Notes: generated by a model not told the origin, from the sequence alone. A stretch of DNA of 64,000 bases from Winogradskyella sp. PC-19 (GCF_002163855.1 NZ_CP019332.1:2025145-2089144); one strand, 5' to 3'. Positions 37,839 to 46,519 are shown, numbered from the stretch's first letter. Program-made: numbers and translations.

Positions 37839-39611
37839 ATGCAGAATCCTTCAGAATTTTACAAAAGTCAACTAGAAAGTCACAACAATAAATCTAAAGC
37901 CTTATTTAAAACTTTAAGTCTTTATAGTGTTCTAAGGCTTTCTGTTTTTGTCTTAACTAGTATCGGGATTTACTTTACTTTCAAGCAATGGCAACTTGCA
38001 GTTGCTATTGGAATTATAGGAGTTATTATTTTTTTATTCCTACTCTCAAAGTATACCGATTTAAAACTCGAAAGGCAGCGTTTTAAACGTTTAATAAAAA
38101 TAAACGAAGAAGAAATTGCGATTGCTTCAGGAAATTTCCATGAAAGAAGTGATGGTTCAGAATTTCAGAACCCCAAGCATTTTTACAGTTTAGATATTGA
38201 TTTATTTGGTGTAGGCTCTTTTTTTCAGTTTACAAATAGGACTACGATAAAAGAAGGTACCCGAAAGTTTGCTCAAAGCCTTTTAGCTAACCAAATTAAA
38301 GATATACCTAAACGTCAAGAAGCTATAAAGGAGTTGGGGAAAAATCCAAAGTGGTATCAAAATTATAGAGCCATAGCCCAAGGTGTTGAAGCAGAATATT
38401 CTGCAAAGTCCATAATAAAATGGTTAAAGGACTACAAACCATTTTTAAGCAAAACATGGTTTTATATAACGTTAGCATTTAGTTTGCTGTCATTAGTGAT
38501 AGCTGGTCTTGCAATTGCCGAAATTATTCCGGTAGGATTTTTAGGGTATTGGCTTATTTTGGGCTTAGGAATCACAGTAAAATTCCTCAAAAAAATAAAT
38601 GAATTATCACAACACTCATCAAAAGCAAAAGATACTTTTAGACAATATGCTTTGCTTCTTAAGCAGATTGAAATAAAAGAATTTTCTTCGCAACTATTAC
38701 AAGAACAACAGTGTAAAATTCAATTAGAAGGTCAGAAGGCTTCAGCAATTTTTGCAAAGTTATCAAAACGCATAGATACTTTAGACAATAGGAATAATTT
38801 GATTTCTGCAATTTTTGGAAATGGTTATTTTCTATCAGACATTAGACAAACTTACTATATTGAAAACTGGATAAAAACCTACGCTGATAAAGTTGAAGAT
38901 TGGTTTGAAGTCGTGACGTTTTTTGATGCATATAATAGCTTGGGAAGTTATGCGTTTAATCACCAACAATTCTGCTATCCTAAAATCTCCTCAGAATCAC
39001 ATACGATTTTAGCCTCTGAACTGGGACATCCTTTATTAGCCGAAGAAAAACGTATTAATAGTGATTTAGAGCTAAAAGAAGAGGAGTTTTTCATAATAAC
39101 TGGGGCAAATATGGCAGGAAAAAGTACGTTTTTAAGAACTGTAGCTTTGCATATAGTTATGGCTAATGTTGGATTACCCGTTTGTGCAAAACAAAGCAAG
39201 TATAAACCGATTAAACTTATAACAAGTATGCGTACTACAGACTCATTAACTGACGATAGCAGTTACTTTTTTAGTGAGTTAACACGCCTAAAATTTGTTG
39301 TAGATACCATTGAAAAAGATAATAATTACTTTATCATCCTTGACGAAATTTTAAAAGGTACAAACAGTACAGACAAAGCTATTGGCTCAAGGAAATTTGT
39401 AGAAAAATTAGTAAAGCTTAATGCTACAGGTATTATCGCTACACATGATTTGAGTCTCACAGAAATTGAAAGCCAATTAGATGCGGTTAAAAATTACTTC
39501 TTTGATGCGCAAATTGTAAACGACGAGCTCTACTTTGATTATAAACTTAAGCAAGGTGTTTGCCAGAACATGAACGCTAGCTTTCTCTTGAAGAAGATGG
39601 AGATTGTTTAA
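37839..39611 (+). CDS. membrane-anchored MutS-like ATPase
   Basis: A 590-residue protein whose C-terminal third is the MutS ATPase: Walker A GANMAGKST near 422-430, then the DDSSYFFSELTR block, Walker B FIILDEILKGTNSTDK and the ATHD switch. It lacks the mismatch-binding domain I. Instead it has two N-terminal membrane helices (about 31-49 and 53-70) and a second pair (about 206-228 and 232-250). Classical mismatch repair is therefore unlikely. The function of such membrane MutS homologues is not established. Confidence 0.85.
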   Translation: MQNPSEFYKSQLESHNNKSKALFKTLSLYSVLRLSVFVLTSIGIYFTFKQWQLAVAIGIIGVIIFLFLLSKYTDLKLERQRFKRLIKINEEEIAIASGNFHERSDGSEFQNPKHFYSLDIDLFGVGSFFQFTNRTTIKEGTRKFAQSLLANQIKDIPKRQEAIKELGKNPKWYQNYRAIAQGVEAEYSAKSIIKWLKDYKPFLSKTWFYITLAFSLLSLVIAGLAIAEIIPVGFLGYWLILGLGITVKFLKKINELSQHSSKAKDTFRQYALLLKQIEIKEFSSQLLQEQQCKIQLEGQKASAIFAKLSKRIDTLDNRNNLISAIFGNGYFLSDIRQTYYIENWIKTYADKVEDWFEVVTFFDAYNSLGSYAFNHQQFCYPKISSESHTILASELGHPLLAEEKRINSDLELKEEEFFIITGANMAGKSTFLRTVALHIVMANVGLPVCAKQSKYKPIKLITSMRTTDSLTDDSSYFFSELTRLKFVVDTIEKDNNYFIILDEILKGTNSTDKAIGSRKFVEKLVKLNATGIIATHDLSLTEIESQLDAVKNYFFDAQIVNDELYFDYKLKQGVCQNMNASFLLKKMEIV

Positions 39612-39631
39612 TAGCAATAGCAGAGTATAAA

Positions 39632-39700
39632 TGTCATTCAGAGCAAAGTGAAGAATCTCTTTTCAAAACTTAAAGATTCTTCATCCCATTCAGAATTACA
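39632..39700. repeat. interspersed TGTCATTC repeat, full imperfect palindrome
   Basis: Left arm TGTCATTCAGAGC...GAAGAATCT. The degenerate inverted right arm runs AGATTCTTC...ATTCAGAATTACA. It lies in the gap between the MutS-like gene and rpmA and could fold as a long RNA hairpin. Confidence 0.75.
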
Positions 39701-39705
39701 AAAAC

Positions 39706-39738
39706 AAAAAACCCTTTCTAATTTAGAAAGGGTTTTTT
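39706..39738. terminator. bidirectional terminator between the MutS-like gene and rpmA
   Basis: Stem AACCCTTTCTA/TAGAAAGGGTT flanked by A and T runs, serving the two convergent genes. Confidence 0.85.
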
Positions 39739-39759
39739 AATTCTTAAAAGAAAGGTCTA

Positions 39760-40020
39760 CTAAGCTTCAAAAGGCTCAATAGAAACATAAGATCTGTTGT
39801 CTTTTTTCTTTGTAAATTTCACTAAACCATCAACCTTTGCATGCAAAGTATGGTCTTTTCCTTGATATACATTTTCACCTGGGTGATGTGTATTACCACG
39901 TTGTCTTAAAATGATGTTTCCAGCGATAGCAGCTTGTCCACCAAAAATCTTAACACCTAAGCGTTTCGATTCTGATTCTCTACCGTTTTTAGAACTACCA
40001 ACTCCTTTTTTATGAGCCAT
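39760..40020 (-). CDS. rpmA: 50S ribosomal protein bL27
   Basis: An 86-residue L27 recognised by [20 protein letters not shown] and the RQRG/HPGENV blocks. L27 lies near the peptidyl-transferase centre. There is no N-terminal prepeptide as in Firmicutes. It follows rplU by 40 bases, the standard order. Confidence 0.97.
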   Translation of the reverse strand: MAHKKGVGSSKNGRESESKRLGVKIFGGQAAIAGNIILRQRGNTHHPGENVYQGKDHTLHAKVDGLVKFTKKKDNRSYVSIEPFEA

Positions 40021-40060
40021 TGTCTTAAGGTTTTATATTGTTATACTTAAGTGATTGCAA

Positions 40061-40759
40061 TTAAGCTTTACCACCATCTAATTCGTCTTGCCATTTTTTA
40101 AGCTCGTCCCAATTACCATCTGCAGCTAATTTAGCTTGCTTTGGCCAAGTATCAGTAACATGGTTACCACGAACTCCAGCGATAATTTCGGAAATTGCGG
40201 CTGGCTTAGTTTTAGCTAAATCAGCAAAAGTAGCGATACCTGCTTCTACTAAAGTAGATGCGATTTTTGGTCCAATACCTTCAATTTTCTTTAAATCATC
40301 AGCTTTACCTGTTGCTTTCTTAGCAGCTGGTTTTGCAGCAGCCTTCTTAGGAGCAGCTTTCTCAGCTTTAGGAGCAGCAGCTTTTGCTTCTACTTTTTTA
40401 GGTTCAGCCTTCTTAGTTTCTTTTTTTGGAGCAGCTTTTTTAGCTCCAGAAGCTTTAATGCTTTCGATTACGATTTCTGTTAAAGATTGTCTGTGTCCAT
40501 TTTTAACACGGTAACCTTTACGTCTTTTCTTTTTGAAAACAATAACCTTGTCACCTTTAAGGTGCTTTAAGACTTTTGCACTTACTTGTGCTCCGTCTAT
40601 AGCTGGGGCGCCTATAGTTGTATTGTCACCATCACCAATTAAAAGAACGTTATCGAAATTTACTTTCTTACCTTCTTCTGTTTGCAAACGGTTAACAAAA
40701 ACTTTTTGGTCTTTTTCAACTTTGAATTGATGCCCTGCTATCTCTACAATTGCGTACAT
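40061..40759 (-). CDS. rplU: 50S ribosomal protein bL21 with a C-terminal helix-hairpin-helix extension
   Basis: A 232-residue protein, more than twice the usual L21 length. Residues about 1-103 are L21 (MYAIVEIAGHQFKVEK...; VFKKKRRKGYRVKNGHRQ). Residues about 104-150 are a Lys/Ala/Pro linker. The rest (LKKIEGIGPKIASTLVEAGI...) is a helix-hairpin-helix-type domain ending in an acidic tail. The extension probably adds an RNA-binding element and is known to occur in L21 of Bacteroidetes. It has a perfect promoter and a leader hairpin. Confidence 0.95.
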   Translation of the reverse strand: MYAIVEIAGHQFKVEKDQKVFVNRLQTEEGKKVNFDNVLLIGDGDNTTIGAPAIDGAQVSAKVLKHLKGDKVIVFKKKRRKGYRVKNGHRQSLTEIVIESIKASGAKKAAPKKETKKAEPKKVEAKAAAPKAEKAAPKKAAAKPAAKKATGKADDLKKIEGIGPKIASTLVEAGIATFADLAKTKPAAISEIIAGVRGNHVTDTWPKQAKLAADGNWDELKKWQDELDGGKA

Positions 40760-40798
40760 AGCGTAACGTTTTTATTAATTTGTTTTTATATCAAAATA

Positions 40799-40816
40799 GC
40801 CTTCTTCTCAGAAAGC
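40799..40816 (-). promoter_or_regulatory. 5'-end hairpin in the rplU leader
   Basis: On the minus strand GCTTTCT pairs with AGAAGGC around a GAGA tetraloop of GNRA type, within about five bases of the predicted RNA start. It is a possible autoregulatory or RNA-stabilising element. Confidence 0.45.
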
Positions 40817-40821
40817 GGATG

Positions 40822-40852
40822 CAAATATACGCTTAAATTCCTAATTCACAAA
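40822..40852 (-). promoter_or_regulatory. perfect consensus promoter of rplU-rpmA
   Basis: TTTG (40852-40849), 19 bases, then TATATTTG (40829-40822) on the minus strand. This is the textbook Bacteroidetes promoter. Confidence 0.85.
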
Positions 40853-40948
40853 CGTTTTAAATGATTTGACAAGCTTTTAAATACTTAAATAATAACGATG
40901 ATAAGTACGTCATATTCACTAATAAGATTATTTCACATTTTATTTAGA

Positions 40949-40977
40949 TTGAAAAGTGTATTTGTTCACTATTTTTG
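40949..40977 (+). promoter_or_regulatory. promoter of the M16 peptidase pair
   Basis: TTG (40949-40951), 18 bases, then TATTTTTG (40970-40977). The predicted leader is about 65 bases. The 288-base gap between rplU and this gene holds the two divergent promoters. Confidence 0.65.
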
Positions 40978-41047
40978 TAAGACTTGCTGTAACAAATAGT
41001 TGTTTGGCAAGACAAACACTTGAAACTTTTATTAAAAAACACTAAAA

Positions 41048-42364
41048 ATGAAAAAAAGCTTATTAAGTCTAGCGCTTTTGATGTTTGTAGGATACTCTTC
41101 TACGGCCCAAAAGGTAGAGTTTGAAGAATTTGATTTAGATAACGGACTGCATGTTATCTTACATCAAGATAATACAGCACCTGTTGTCATTACATCTGTA
41201 ATGTATGATGTTGGAGGAAAAGACCGTGAAAAGAATCGTACTGGTTTTGCACATTTTTTTGAACACCTTTTATTTGAAGGCTCAGAGAATATTGAACGTG
41301 GGGAGTTTATGAAAATTATACCAGCCAATGGTGGAACCTTTAATGCTAATACCTCCCAAGATAGAACTTACTACTACGAAATATTCCCTTCTAACAAATT
41401 AGAATTAGGATTATGGCTAGAATCAGAGCGTATGTTACATCCTGTAATAGACCAAGTTGGTGTTGATACACAGAATGAAGTTGTAAAAGAAGAAAAACGT
41501 CAAAGTTATGATAGACCTTATGGCAAAATATTAGAAGAGATAGGTCTAAATTTATTTGAGGTACATCCTTATAAAGACCCGAATATTGGCTATATGAAGG
41601 ATTTAGATGCTGCTACTCTGGATCAGTTCAATGCTTATTTCGATAAATATTATGGCCCTAATAATGCTGTGTTAATTGTAGCAGGAGATATTGATACTGC
41701 CAAAACTAAAGAGATGGTTAAGGAATACTTTAGTGAAGTAAAAGCTAGACCAGAAGTGGTTAGAAATTTTCCTAAAGAAACACCTATAACAGAAACAAAA
41801 AAGGTTAAAGCTTATGATGCTAATATCCAGATTCCTGCTATCATTGCAGCGTACAGATTACCAGGACAAGCAACCAGAGATGCTTTTGTATTAGATATGA
41901 TTTCTACATATTTAAGCGGTGGAAAAAGTTCTGTATTGTATAAAAAAATTGTCGATCAACAAAAACAAGCATTACAAGTACAAGCGGTAAATCTTGGACA
42001 GGTAGACCATAATATTTTTGCTCTTTTTGCTTTACCTCAAGGAGATGTTCCATTAGATACATTACTTTCTGAAATGGATGAGGAAATCAAAAAAATGCAA
42101 ACCGAATTAATTTCTGAGCGTGATTATCAAAAACTACAAAATCAATTCGAGAATCAGTTTGTAAGCTCTAATTCTAGTGTTGCAGGTATTGCAAGTTCAT
42201 TAGCAACATATTATATGTTATATGGAGATGTTAATTTAATAAATACACAATTAGATTTATACAAGTCTATAACTAGAGAAGAAATTAGAGATGTAGCGGC
42301 TAAGTATTTAAGCCCAAATCAACGCGTAGAAATTCAGTATTTACCTAAAAAAGATGACAAATAA
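41048..42364 (+). CDS. M16 family zinc peptidase (catalytic partner)
   Basis: A 438-residue exported peptidase with a signal peptide (SSTAQ). The inverted zinc motif HFFEH (H69, E72, H73) is intact, and a downstream Glu (NEVVKEEKRQ) supplies the third ligand. Two M16 halves follow the pitrilysin/processing-peptidase fold. It is paired with a second M16 protein that lacks the motif, so it is the catalytic half of a two-subunit peptidase. Confidence 0.92.
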   Translation: MKKSLLSLALLMFVGYSSTAQKVEFEEFDLDNGLHVILHQDNTAPVVITSVMYDVGGKDREKNRTGFAHFFEHLLFEGSENIERGEFMKIIPANGGTFNANTSQDRTYYYEIFPSNKLELGLWLESERMLHPVIDQVGVDTQNEVVKEEKRQSYDRPYGKILEEIGLNLFEVHPYKDPNIGYMKDLDAATLDQFNAYFDKYYGPNNAVLIVAGDIDTAKTKEMVKEYFSEVKARPEVVRNFPKETPITETKKVKAYDANIQIPAIIAAYRLPGQATRDAFVLDMISTYLSGGKSSVLYKKIVDQQKQALQVQAVNLGQVDHNIFALFALPQGDVPLDTLLSEMDEEIKKMQTELISERDYQKLQNQFENQFVSSNSSVAGIASSLATYYMLYGDVNLINTQLDLYKSITREEIRDVAAKYLSPNQRVEIQYLPKKDDK

Positions 42365-42365
42365 G

Positions 42366-44453
42366 ATGAAGACATTAAAACTAAAATTAGCTGCGTTTAT
42401 AGGTATGGCTCTATTGTCATTTGGAGTAAACGCACAATTAGACAGGTCTCAAATGCCAGAAGCTGGACCAGAACCAGTAATTAATTTAGAAGACCCGCAA
42501 GAGTTTAAACTAAAGAATGGGATTACCGTAATGGTAGTCGAAAATAACAAGCTACCAAGAGTATCTTACCAATTAAGTATAGACAATAAGCCTTATGCTG
42601 AAGGTGATAAAGCAGGTGTTGCAAGCTTACTTTCTGCAATGTTAGGAAATGGAACAACTAATATTTCTAAGGATGATTTTAATGAAGAAGTAGACTTCTT
42701 AGGAGCCAATATTTCTTTTGGATCTAGTGGAGGTTTTGGTAGTGGGTTAGTTAAATATTCTGACCGTATTGTAGAGTTAATGGCAGATGCAACAATCAAT
42801 CCTTTACTAACCGAAGAAGAGTTTAAAAAGGAAAAGGATAAATTAATCGAAAATTTAAAATCGAATGCCAAAAGTTCGGATGCTGTTGCAGGTCGTGTTG
42901 TAGGTGCTTTAGCTTATGGTAAAAATCATGTTTATGGAGAGTTTACTACTGAAGAAACTGTAAATAACGTAACATTCCAAGATGTTTTAGATTTTTACAA
43001 AATTAGATTTGCACCAAACAATGCTTACATTGTTGTTGTTGGAGATATTTCTGTAAAAGACGCCAAAAAGCAAATGAAAAAATATTTTGGCAAGTGGGAA
43101 AAAGTAAATTTAAAAGAGTTACCAGCGCCAGAATTAACAGCAAATGTATCTTCTCCAGAAATCAATTTTGTAGATATGCCAAATGCAACGCAGTCAAACA
43201 TATCAGTAACTAATAATGTAGACTTAAAGCAAAGTGATAAAGATTATTTTGCAGCATTAATGGCAAATAACATCCTTGGTGGTGGTGGTGAAGGTTATTT
43301 ATTTAAAAACCTTCGTGAAGACAAAGGTTATACATATGGCGCATATTCTAGTTTAGGAGCTAGTCGTTATGGTGTATCTCGTTTTAATGCAAGTGCAAAA
43401 GTACGTAATGTTGTTACAGATAGTGCTGTAGTTGAGTTTTTAAAAGAAATTAAGCGTATCCGTACAGAACCAGTTGAAGCACAAACCTTAGACAATGCAA
43501 AGGCAAAATATGTTGGTCGTTTTGTGATGGCTTTAGAGCGCCCTCAAACTATTGCTAACTACGCTCTAAACAAAAGAAGAAATAATTTACCAGATGACTT
43601 TTATTCAAACTATTTAGAAAACATTAATAATGTTTCTGTTGAAGATGTTCAACGTGTTGCAAACAAATACTTTAGTTTAGATAACTCAAGAATTGTTGTT
43701 GTAGGTAAAGGAAGTGAAGTTTTAGATAATCTTGAGAAAGTTGGTATACCAATTAAATACTATGACAAGTATGCAACAGCCACAGATAAACCAGTATTTT
43801 CTAAGCCATTACCAGAAGGTTTAACAGCGTCTGATGTAGTTAAAAATTACGTAAAAGCTGTTGGTGGTGAAGCTAAATTAAGAGAGGTAAAATCTACGTT
43901 ATCTGTTGCAGAAGTTACTATTGCAGGAGCACCTTTTAAGCCAAAAGCAGTTATAAAACAGATGGCTCCAAATATGTATTCTATGGAAATGTCTGTAGAA
44001 GGTATGGGTACATTATACAAGCAAAAGTTTGATGGTAAGTCAGGTTTCCAAGAGCAGCAAGGACGAAAAATTCCTATGTCAGATGATGATGTATCTTCTA
44101 GAAAAAAGACACAAGGACTTTTTCCTGAGATATATATGGAAGCTTCAAATATCGAATTAGAAAGCTTAACTGATGTAGATGGTGTAGACGCCTACAAAAT
44201 AATCTCTACAGAAGACGGTAAAAAAACAACACGATTTTATGCAGCAGATTCTGGTTTATTAATCAGAACTGAAAGTGTGACTGAAGTTCAAGGACAGTCT
44301 ATAACATCTATCACTGAATACTCAAATTATAAAGAAATTAAAGGTGTTATGATGCCAGGTAAAATGAAGATTACAAATGGTCCTCAAGTTATTGAGATGG
44401 ACATTACTGAAATTAAAATCAATGAAGGTGTAACTGCCGAGGATTTTAATTAA
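42366..44453 (+). CDS. M16 family peptidase-like protein, non-catalytic half with C-terminal lipoprotein-sorting-like domain
   Basis: A 695-residue exported protein (signal peptide ends ...FGVNAQ). Residues about 25-450 are two M16 domains without HxxEH; at the expected place it reads SLLSAMLGNGT. Residues about 490-695 form an added beta domain (GEAKLREVKST..., VIKQMAPNMYSMEMS) resembling the LolA/LppX lipid-binding fold. The start is taken at 42366, one base after the previous stop; an ATG at 42354 is possible. It is co-transcribed with the catalytic M16 gene. Confidence 0.88.
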   Translation: MKTLKLKLAAFIGMALLSFGVNAQLDRSQMPEAGPEPVINLEDPQEFKLKNGITVMVVENNKLPRVSYQLSIDNKPYAEGDKAGVASLLSAMLGNGTTNISKDDFNEEVDFLGANISFGSSGGFGSGLVKYSDRIVELMADATINPLLTEEEFKKEKDKLIENLKSNAKSSDAVAGRVVGALAYGKNHVYGEFTTEETVNNVTFQDVLDFYKIRFAPNNAYIVVVGDISVKDAKKQMKKYFGKWEKVNLKELPAPELTANVSSPEINFVDMPNATQSNISVTNNVDLKQSDKDYFAALMANNILGGGGEGYLFKNLREDKGYTYGAYSSLGASRYGVSRFNASAKVRNVVTDSAVVEFLKEIKRIRTEPVEAQTLDNAKAKYVGRFVMALERPQTIANYALNKRRNNLPDDFYSNYLENINNVSVEDVQRVANKYFSLDNSRIVVVGKGSEVLDNLEKVGIPIKYYDKYATATDKPVFSKPLPEGLTASDVVKNYVKAVGGEAKLREVKSTLSVAEVTIAGAPFKPKAVIKQMAPNMYSMEMSVEGMGTLYKQKFDGKSGFQEQQGRKIPMSDDDVSSRKKTQGLFPEIYMEASNIELESLTDVDGVDAYKIISTEDGKKTTRFYAADSGLLIRTESVTEVQGQSITSITEYSNYKEIKGVMMPGKMKITNGPQVIEMDITEIKINEGVTAEDFN

Positions 44454-44475
44454 GAATCTTTAAATACATAAAATC

Positions 44476-44508
44476 AAAACCGAAGCCAATTAATTGGTTT
44501 CGGTTTTT
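44476..44508. terminator. intrinsic terminator after the M16 pair
   Basis: A stem of about 15 pairs (AAAACCGAAGCCAAT with ATTGGTTTCGGTTTT, one wobble), followed by a T run. It serves the plus-strand pair and perhaps the convergent DMT gene. Confidence 0.85.
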
Positions 44509-45387
44509 TTATTTCCTTTTTCTGTTAGCAATATAAACGCCAGCTAAGATAATTGCGGTTGCAATGGCTTGAAGAGGTGTAAAAGTTTCGCCGTCAGTTA
44601 TTCCCCAAATAACTGCAACAATAGGCATTAGATATGTGACAGAAGTTGCAAATACAGGTGTTGAAATTTGTACGAGTTTAAAAAAGAAAACTTTAGCTAA
44701 TGCCGTCCCAAATATGGATAAAATACAGATATAAATAAGAGATTCATAGAATGCTTCAGATTCAAAAGTCTTAGCAGTAAAAAAGTCCGTAAACAATAAG
44801 ACTACAAACGCCGGAACAACAATAAACACATAATTACCTGCAGCAATGGTTAATGGTTTTACACTTTGTAAGTGTCGTTTAATAATATTTACGTTAGCAG
44901 CATACATTAGCGTAGCTATGATAATGTAAGCTGCATAGAGATAGTTTTGGTTTGGGTTAATATCTGCACCTTTTAGAATTAAGATTGCTGTACCAATAAA
45001 ACCAATTATAACACCAAGAACTTGACGTTTAGTAGAAGCGATTTTAAAAATCGCAGCACCCATTAAAACAGTATTTAAAGGTACAAGAGAATTTAATATA
45101 GAGGTAATTGCACTGTCGATTTCAGTTTCGGCAATAGCAAACAAAAAGGCAGGAAAAAAAGAACCCAAAAAACCAGAAATGATAATCCATTTCCACTTAG
45201 CCTTATCAATTTTCTTTAAGCCTTTGTAAGCAAATGCAATTAAAATAATTCCGCTTAAAACGTTACGCAAACCCCCAATCTGATATGCTGTTAATCCTAA
45301 TAAAGACTTTTTAATCAGAATGAAAGAACTACCCCAAATTATAGATAAAATAATGAGATAGAACCACTTAATGTTAACGTTTTTCAT
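44509..45387 (-). CDS. EamA/DMT family transporter
   Basis: A 292-residue membrane protein with ten predicted helices in two EamA halves; WGSSFILIKKSL near the start is typical of the drug/metabolite transporter superfamily. The substrate cannot be read from sequence; many relatives export amino acids or metabolites. I use the ATG giving MKNVNIKWF; a GTG seven codons upstream is less likely. Confidence 0.88.
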   Translation of the reverse strand: MKNVNIKWFYLIILSIIWGSSFILIKKSLLGLTAYQIGGLRNVLSGIILIAFAYKGLKKIDKAKWKWIIISGFLGSFFPAFLFAIAETEIDSAITSILNSLVPLNTVLMGAAIFKIASTKRQVLGVIIGFIGTAILILKGADINPNQNYLYAAYIIIATLMYAANVNIIKRHLQSVKPLTIAAGNYVFIVVPAFVVLLFTDFFTAKTFESEAFYESLIYICILSIFGTALAKVFFFKLVQISTPVFATSVTYLMPIVAVIWGITDGETFTPLQAIATAIILAGVYIANRKRK

Positions 45388-45447
45388 ATAATGCTGGTTA
45401 GCGGTCACAAAATTCGTTAATTATTTTTCAAGAAACTGTGTATTTCT

Positions 45448-45455
45448 TAGATTTG
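45448..45455 (+). promoter_or_regulatory. -7 promoter box for the HMA lipoprotein gene
   Basis: TAGATTTG matches TAnnTTTG. The leader would be about 22 bases. No clear -33 or metal-regulator palindrome is seen. Confidence 0.5.
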
Positions 45456-45480
45456 TTTCAAACTTAGAATCAATATAGTT

Positions 45481-46005
45481 ATGAAAATATTTAAAAGTGT
45501 TATAGTTATTATCGCAGTTGCTTTTTCAGTTATTGCTTGTAAAAATAATGCAGAGCCAGAGGTGAAAACTGTATCAGTCGAAACATCGAAAAAAGAAACA
45601 GTGAGTCAGTTAGACCCAAATGCAACTTATGCTAAAGTTGAGTTTAATATTAAAGGAATGACTTGTGCCGTTGGTTGTGCGAAAACTATAGAAAAGAAAA
45701 TGGCTAAGCTAGAAGGCGTAAAAATGGCTAAAGTCGATTTTGATAAAGAACTTGCTATGGTAGAGTTTGACGAAGCTAAAGTGACACCAAAAACCCTAAA
45801 AGAAGCTGTTGCTAAAGTAAGCGACATCTACAAGGTTGAAGAAATTAAAACAGTTGATGTATTCTCAACAGAAAAAAAACAAGAAGCTAAAATGGCTTGT
45901 AAGCCTGATTGCAAAATGGACTGCTGTAAAGATAAAGCAGAAAAGTCAAAAATGAGTTGTGCTAAAGATTGTGAAAAAGAATGTTGTAAAGCTGAAAAAG
46001 CTTAA
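45481..46005 (+). CDS. HMA-domain lipoprotein with a duplicated cysteine-rich tail
   Basis: A 174-residue lipoprotein (lipobox VIAC, Cys20). The heavy-metal-associated domain (about 50-125) carries GMTCAVGC (59-66), with Cys62 and Cys66 spaced CxxxC instead of the usual CxxC. The tail has two repeats of C-x3-C-x3-C-C: C140/144/148/149 and C160/164/168/169. It is probably a periplasmic metal chaperone or buffer, with copper or another soft metal likely. The context gives no partner, and the metal is inference. Confidence 0.83.
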   Translation: MKIFKSVIVIIAVAFSVIACKNNAEPEVKTVSVETSKKETVSQLDPNATYAKVEFNIKGMTCAVGCAKTIEKKMAKLEGVKMAKVDFDKELAMVEFDEAKVTPKTLKEAVAKVSDIYKVEEIKTVDVFSTEKKQEAKMACKPDCKMDCCKDKAEKSKMSCAKDCEKECCKAEKA

Positions 46006-46030
46006 AAGACTCGAAAGAAAATAATTATAT

Positions 46031-46058
46031 AAACGCTATCCTCATGGGTGGCGTTTTT
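46031..46058 (+). terminator. intrinsic terminator of the HMA lipoprotein gene
   Basis: Stem AAACGCTATCC/GGGTGGCGTTT, 11 pairs with wobbles, loop TCAT, T run. Confidence 0.8.
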
Positions 46059-46093
46059 TTTACACTTATAATTAAAGAATTATACTCTAAGGA

Positions 46094-46456
46094 TTATATA
46101 GCTTGAAAGAAAACATAAGCAAGAACAATAAAAGCAACAGGAACAACGACAAGTTTCCATACTTGTAGTTTTTGCTTTTTTGACTTTGCGTTTAAGACAT
46201 TTCGGCGTTTACCATTATACCGCATCCAATTTTTTAAGTAAATAAAAAGGATACACAATACAGAAAGGGTAATCGCTTTTTCTAAATTCACTTTACCTAT
46301 GTTAAGTTGACTAGAAAAAGCAGCGAAGAAACACGCTAAAAGTGCATAAAAAGCAATTTCAGTTATACAGATATACTGTAGGGCTAAAGACATAGCTTTT
46401 CTACCAAACTTAGGTTTAGTAACATTAAGAAACGTAATATAGAAAGAGTCAAACAT
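46094..46456 (-). CDS. small membrane protein
   Basis: A 120-residue protein with three hydrophobic segments (about 28-49, 60-76 and 100-118) separated by basic loops (KNWMRYNGKRRN, KSKKQKLQVW). Function unknown. It lies downstream of the DUF5689 terminator and so has its own transcription unit. Confidence 0.65.
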   Translation of the reverse strand: MFDSFYITFLNVTKPKFGRKAMSLALQYICITEIAFYALLACFFAAFSSQLNIGKVNLEKAITLSVLCILFIYLKNWMRYNGKRRNVLNAKSKKQKLQVWKLVVVPVAFIVLAYVFFQAI

Positions 46457-46470
46457 AATGATAAAAATAA

Positions 46471-46503
46471 AAAAACCGCATCTAGTTTAGATGCGGTTTT
46501 TTA
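46471..46503 (-). terminator. intrinsic terminator of the DUF5689 gene
   Basis: Stem AAAACCGCATCTA/TAGATGCGGTTTT with a three-base loop, flanked by A and T runs, 17 bases past the stop. Confidence 0.85.
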
Positions 46504-46519
46504 TCAAACTTTATAATGT

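Noticed and set aside
36777-39700. Insertion sequence associated with the TGTCATTC repeats
   Set aside because: No transposase frame and no target-site duplication seen between or beside the copies.
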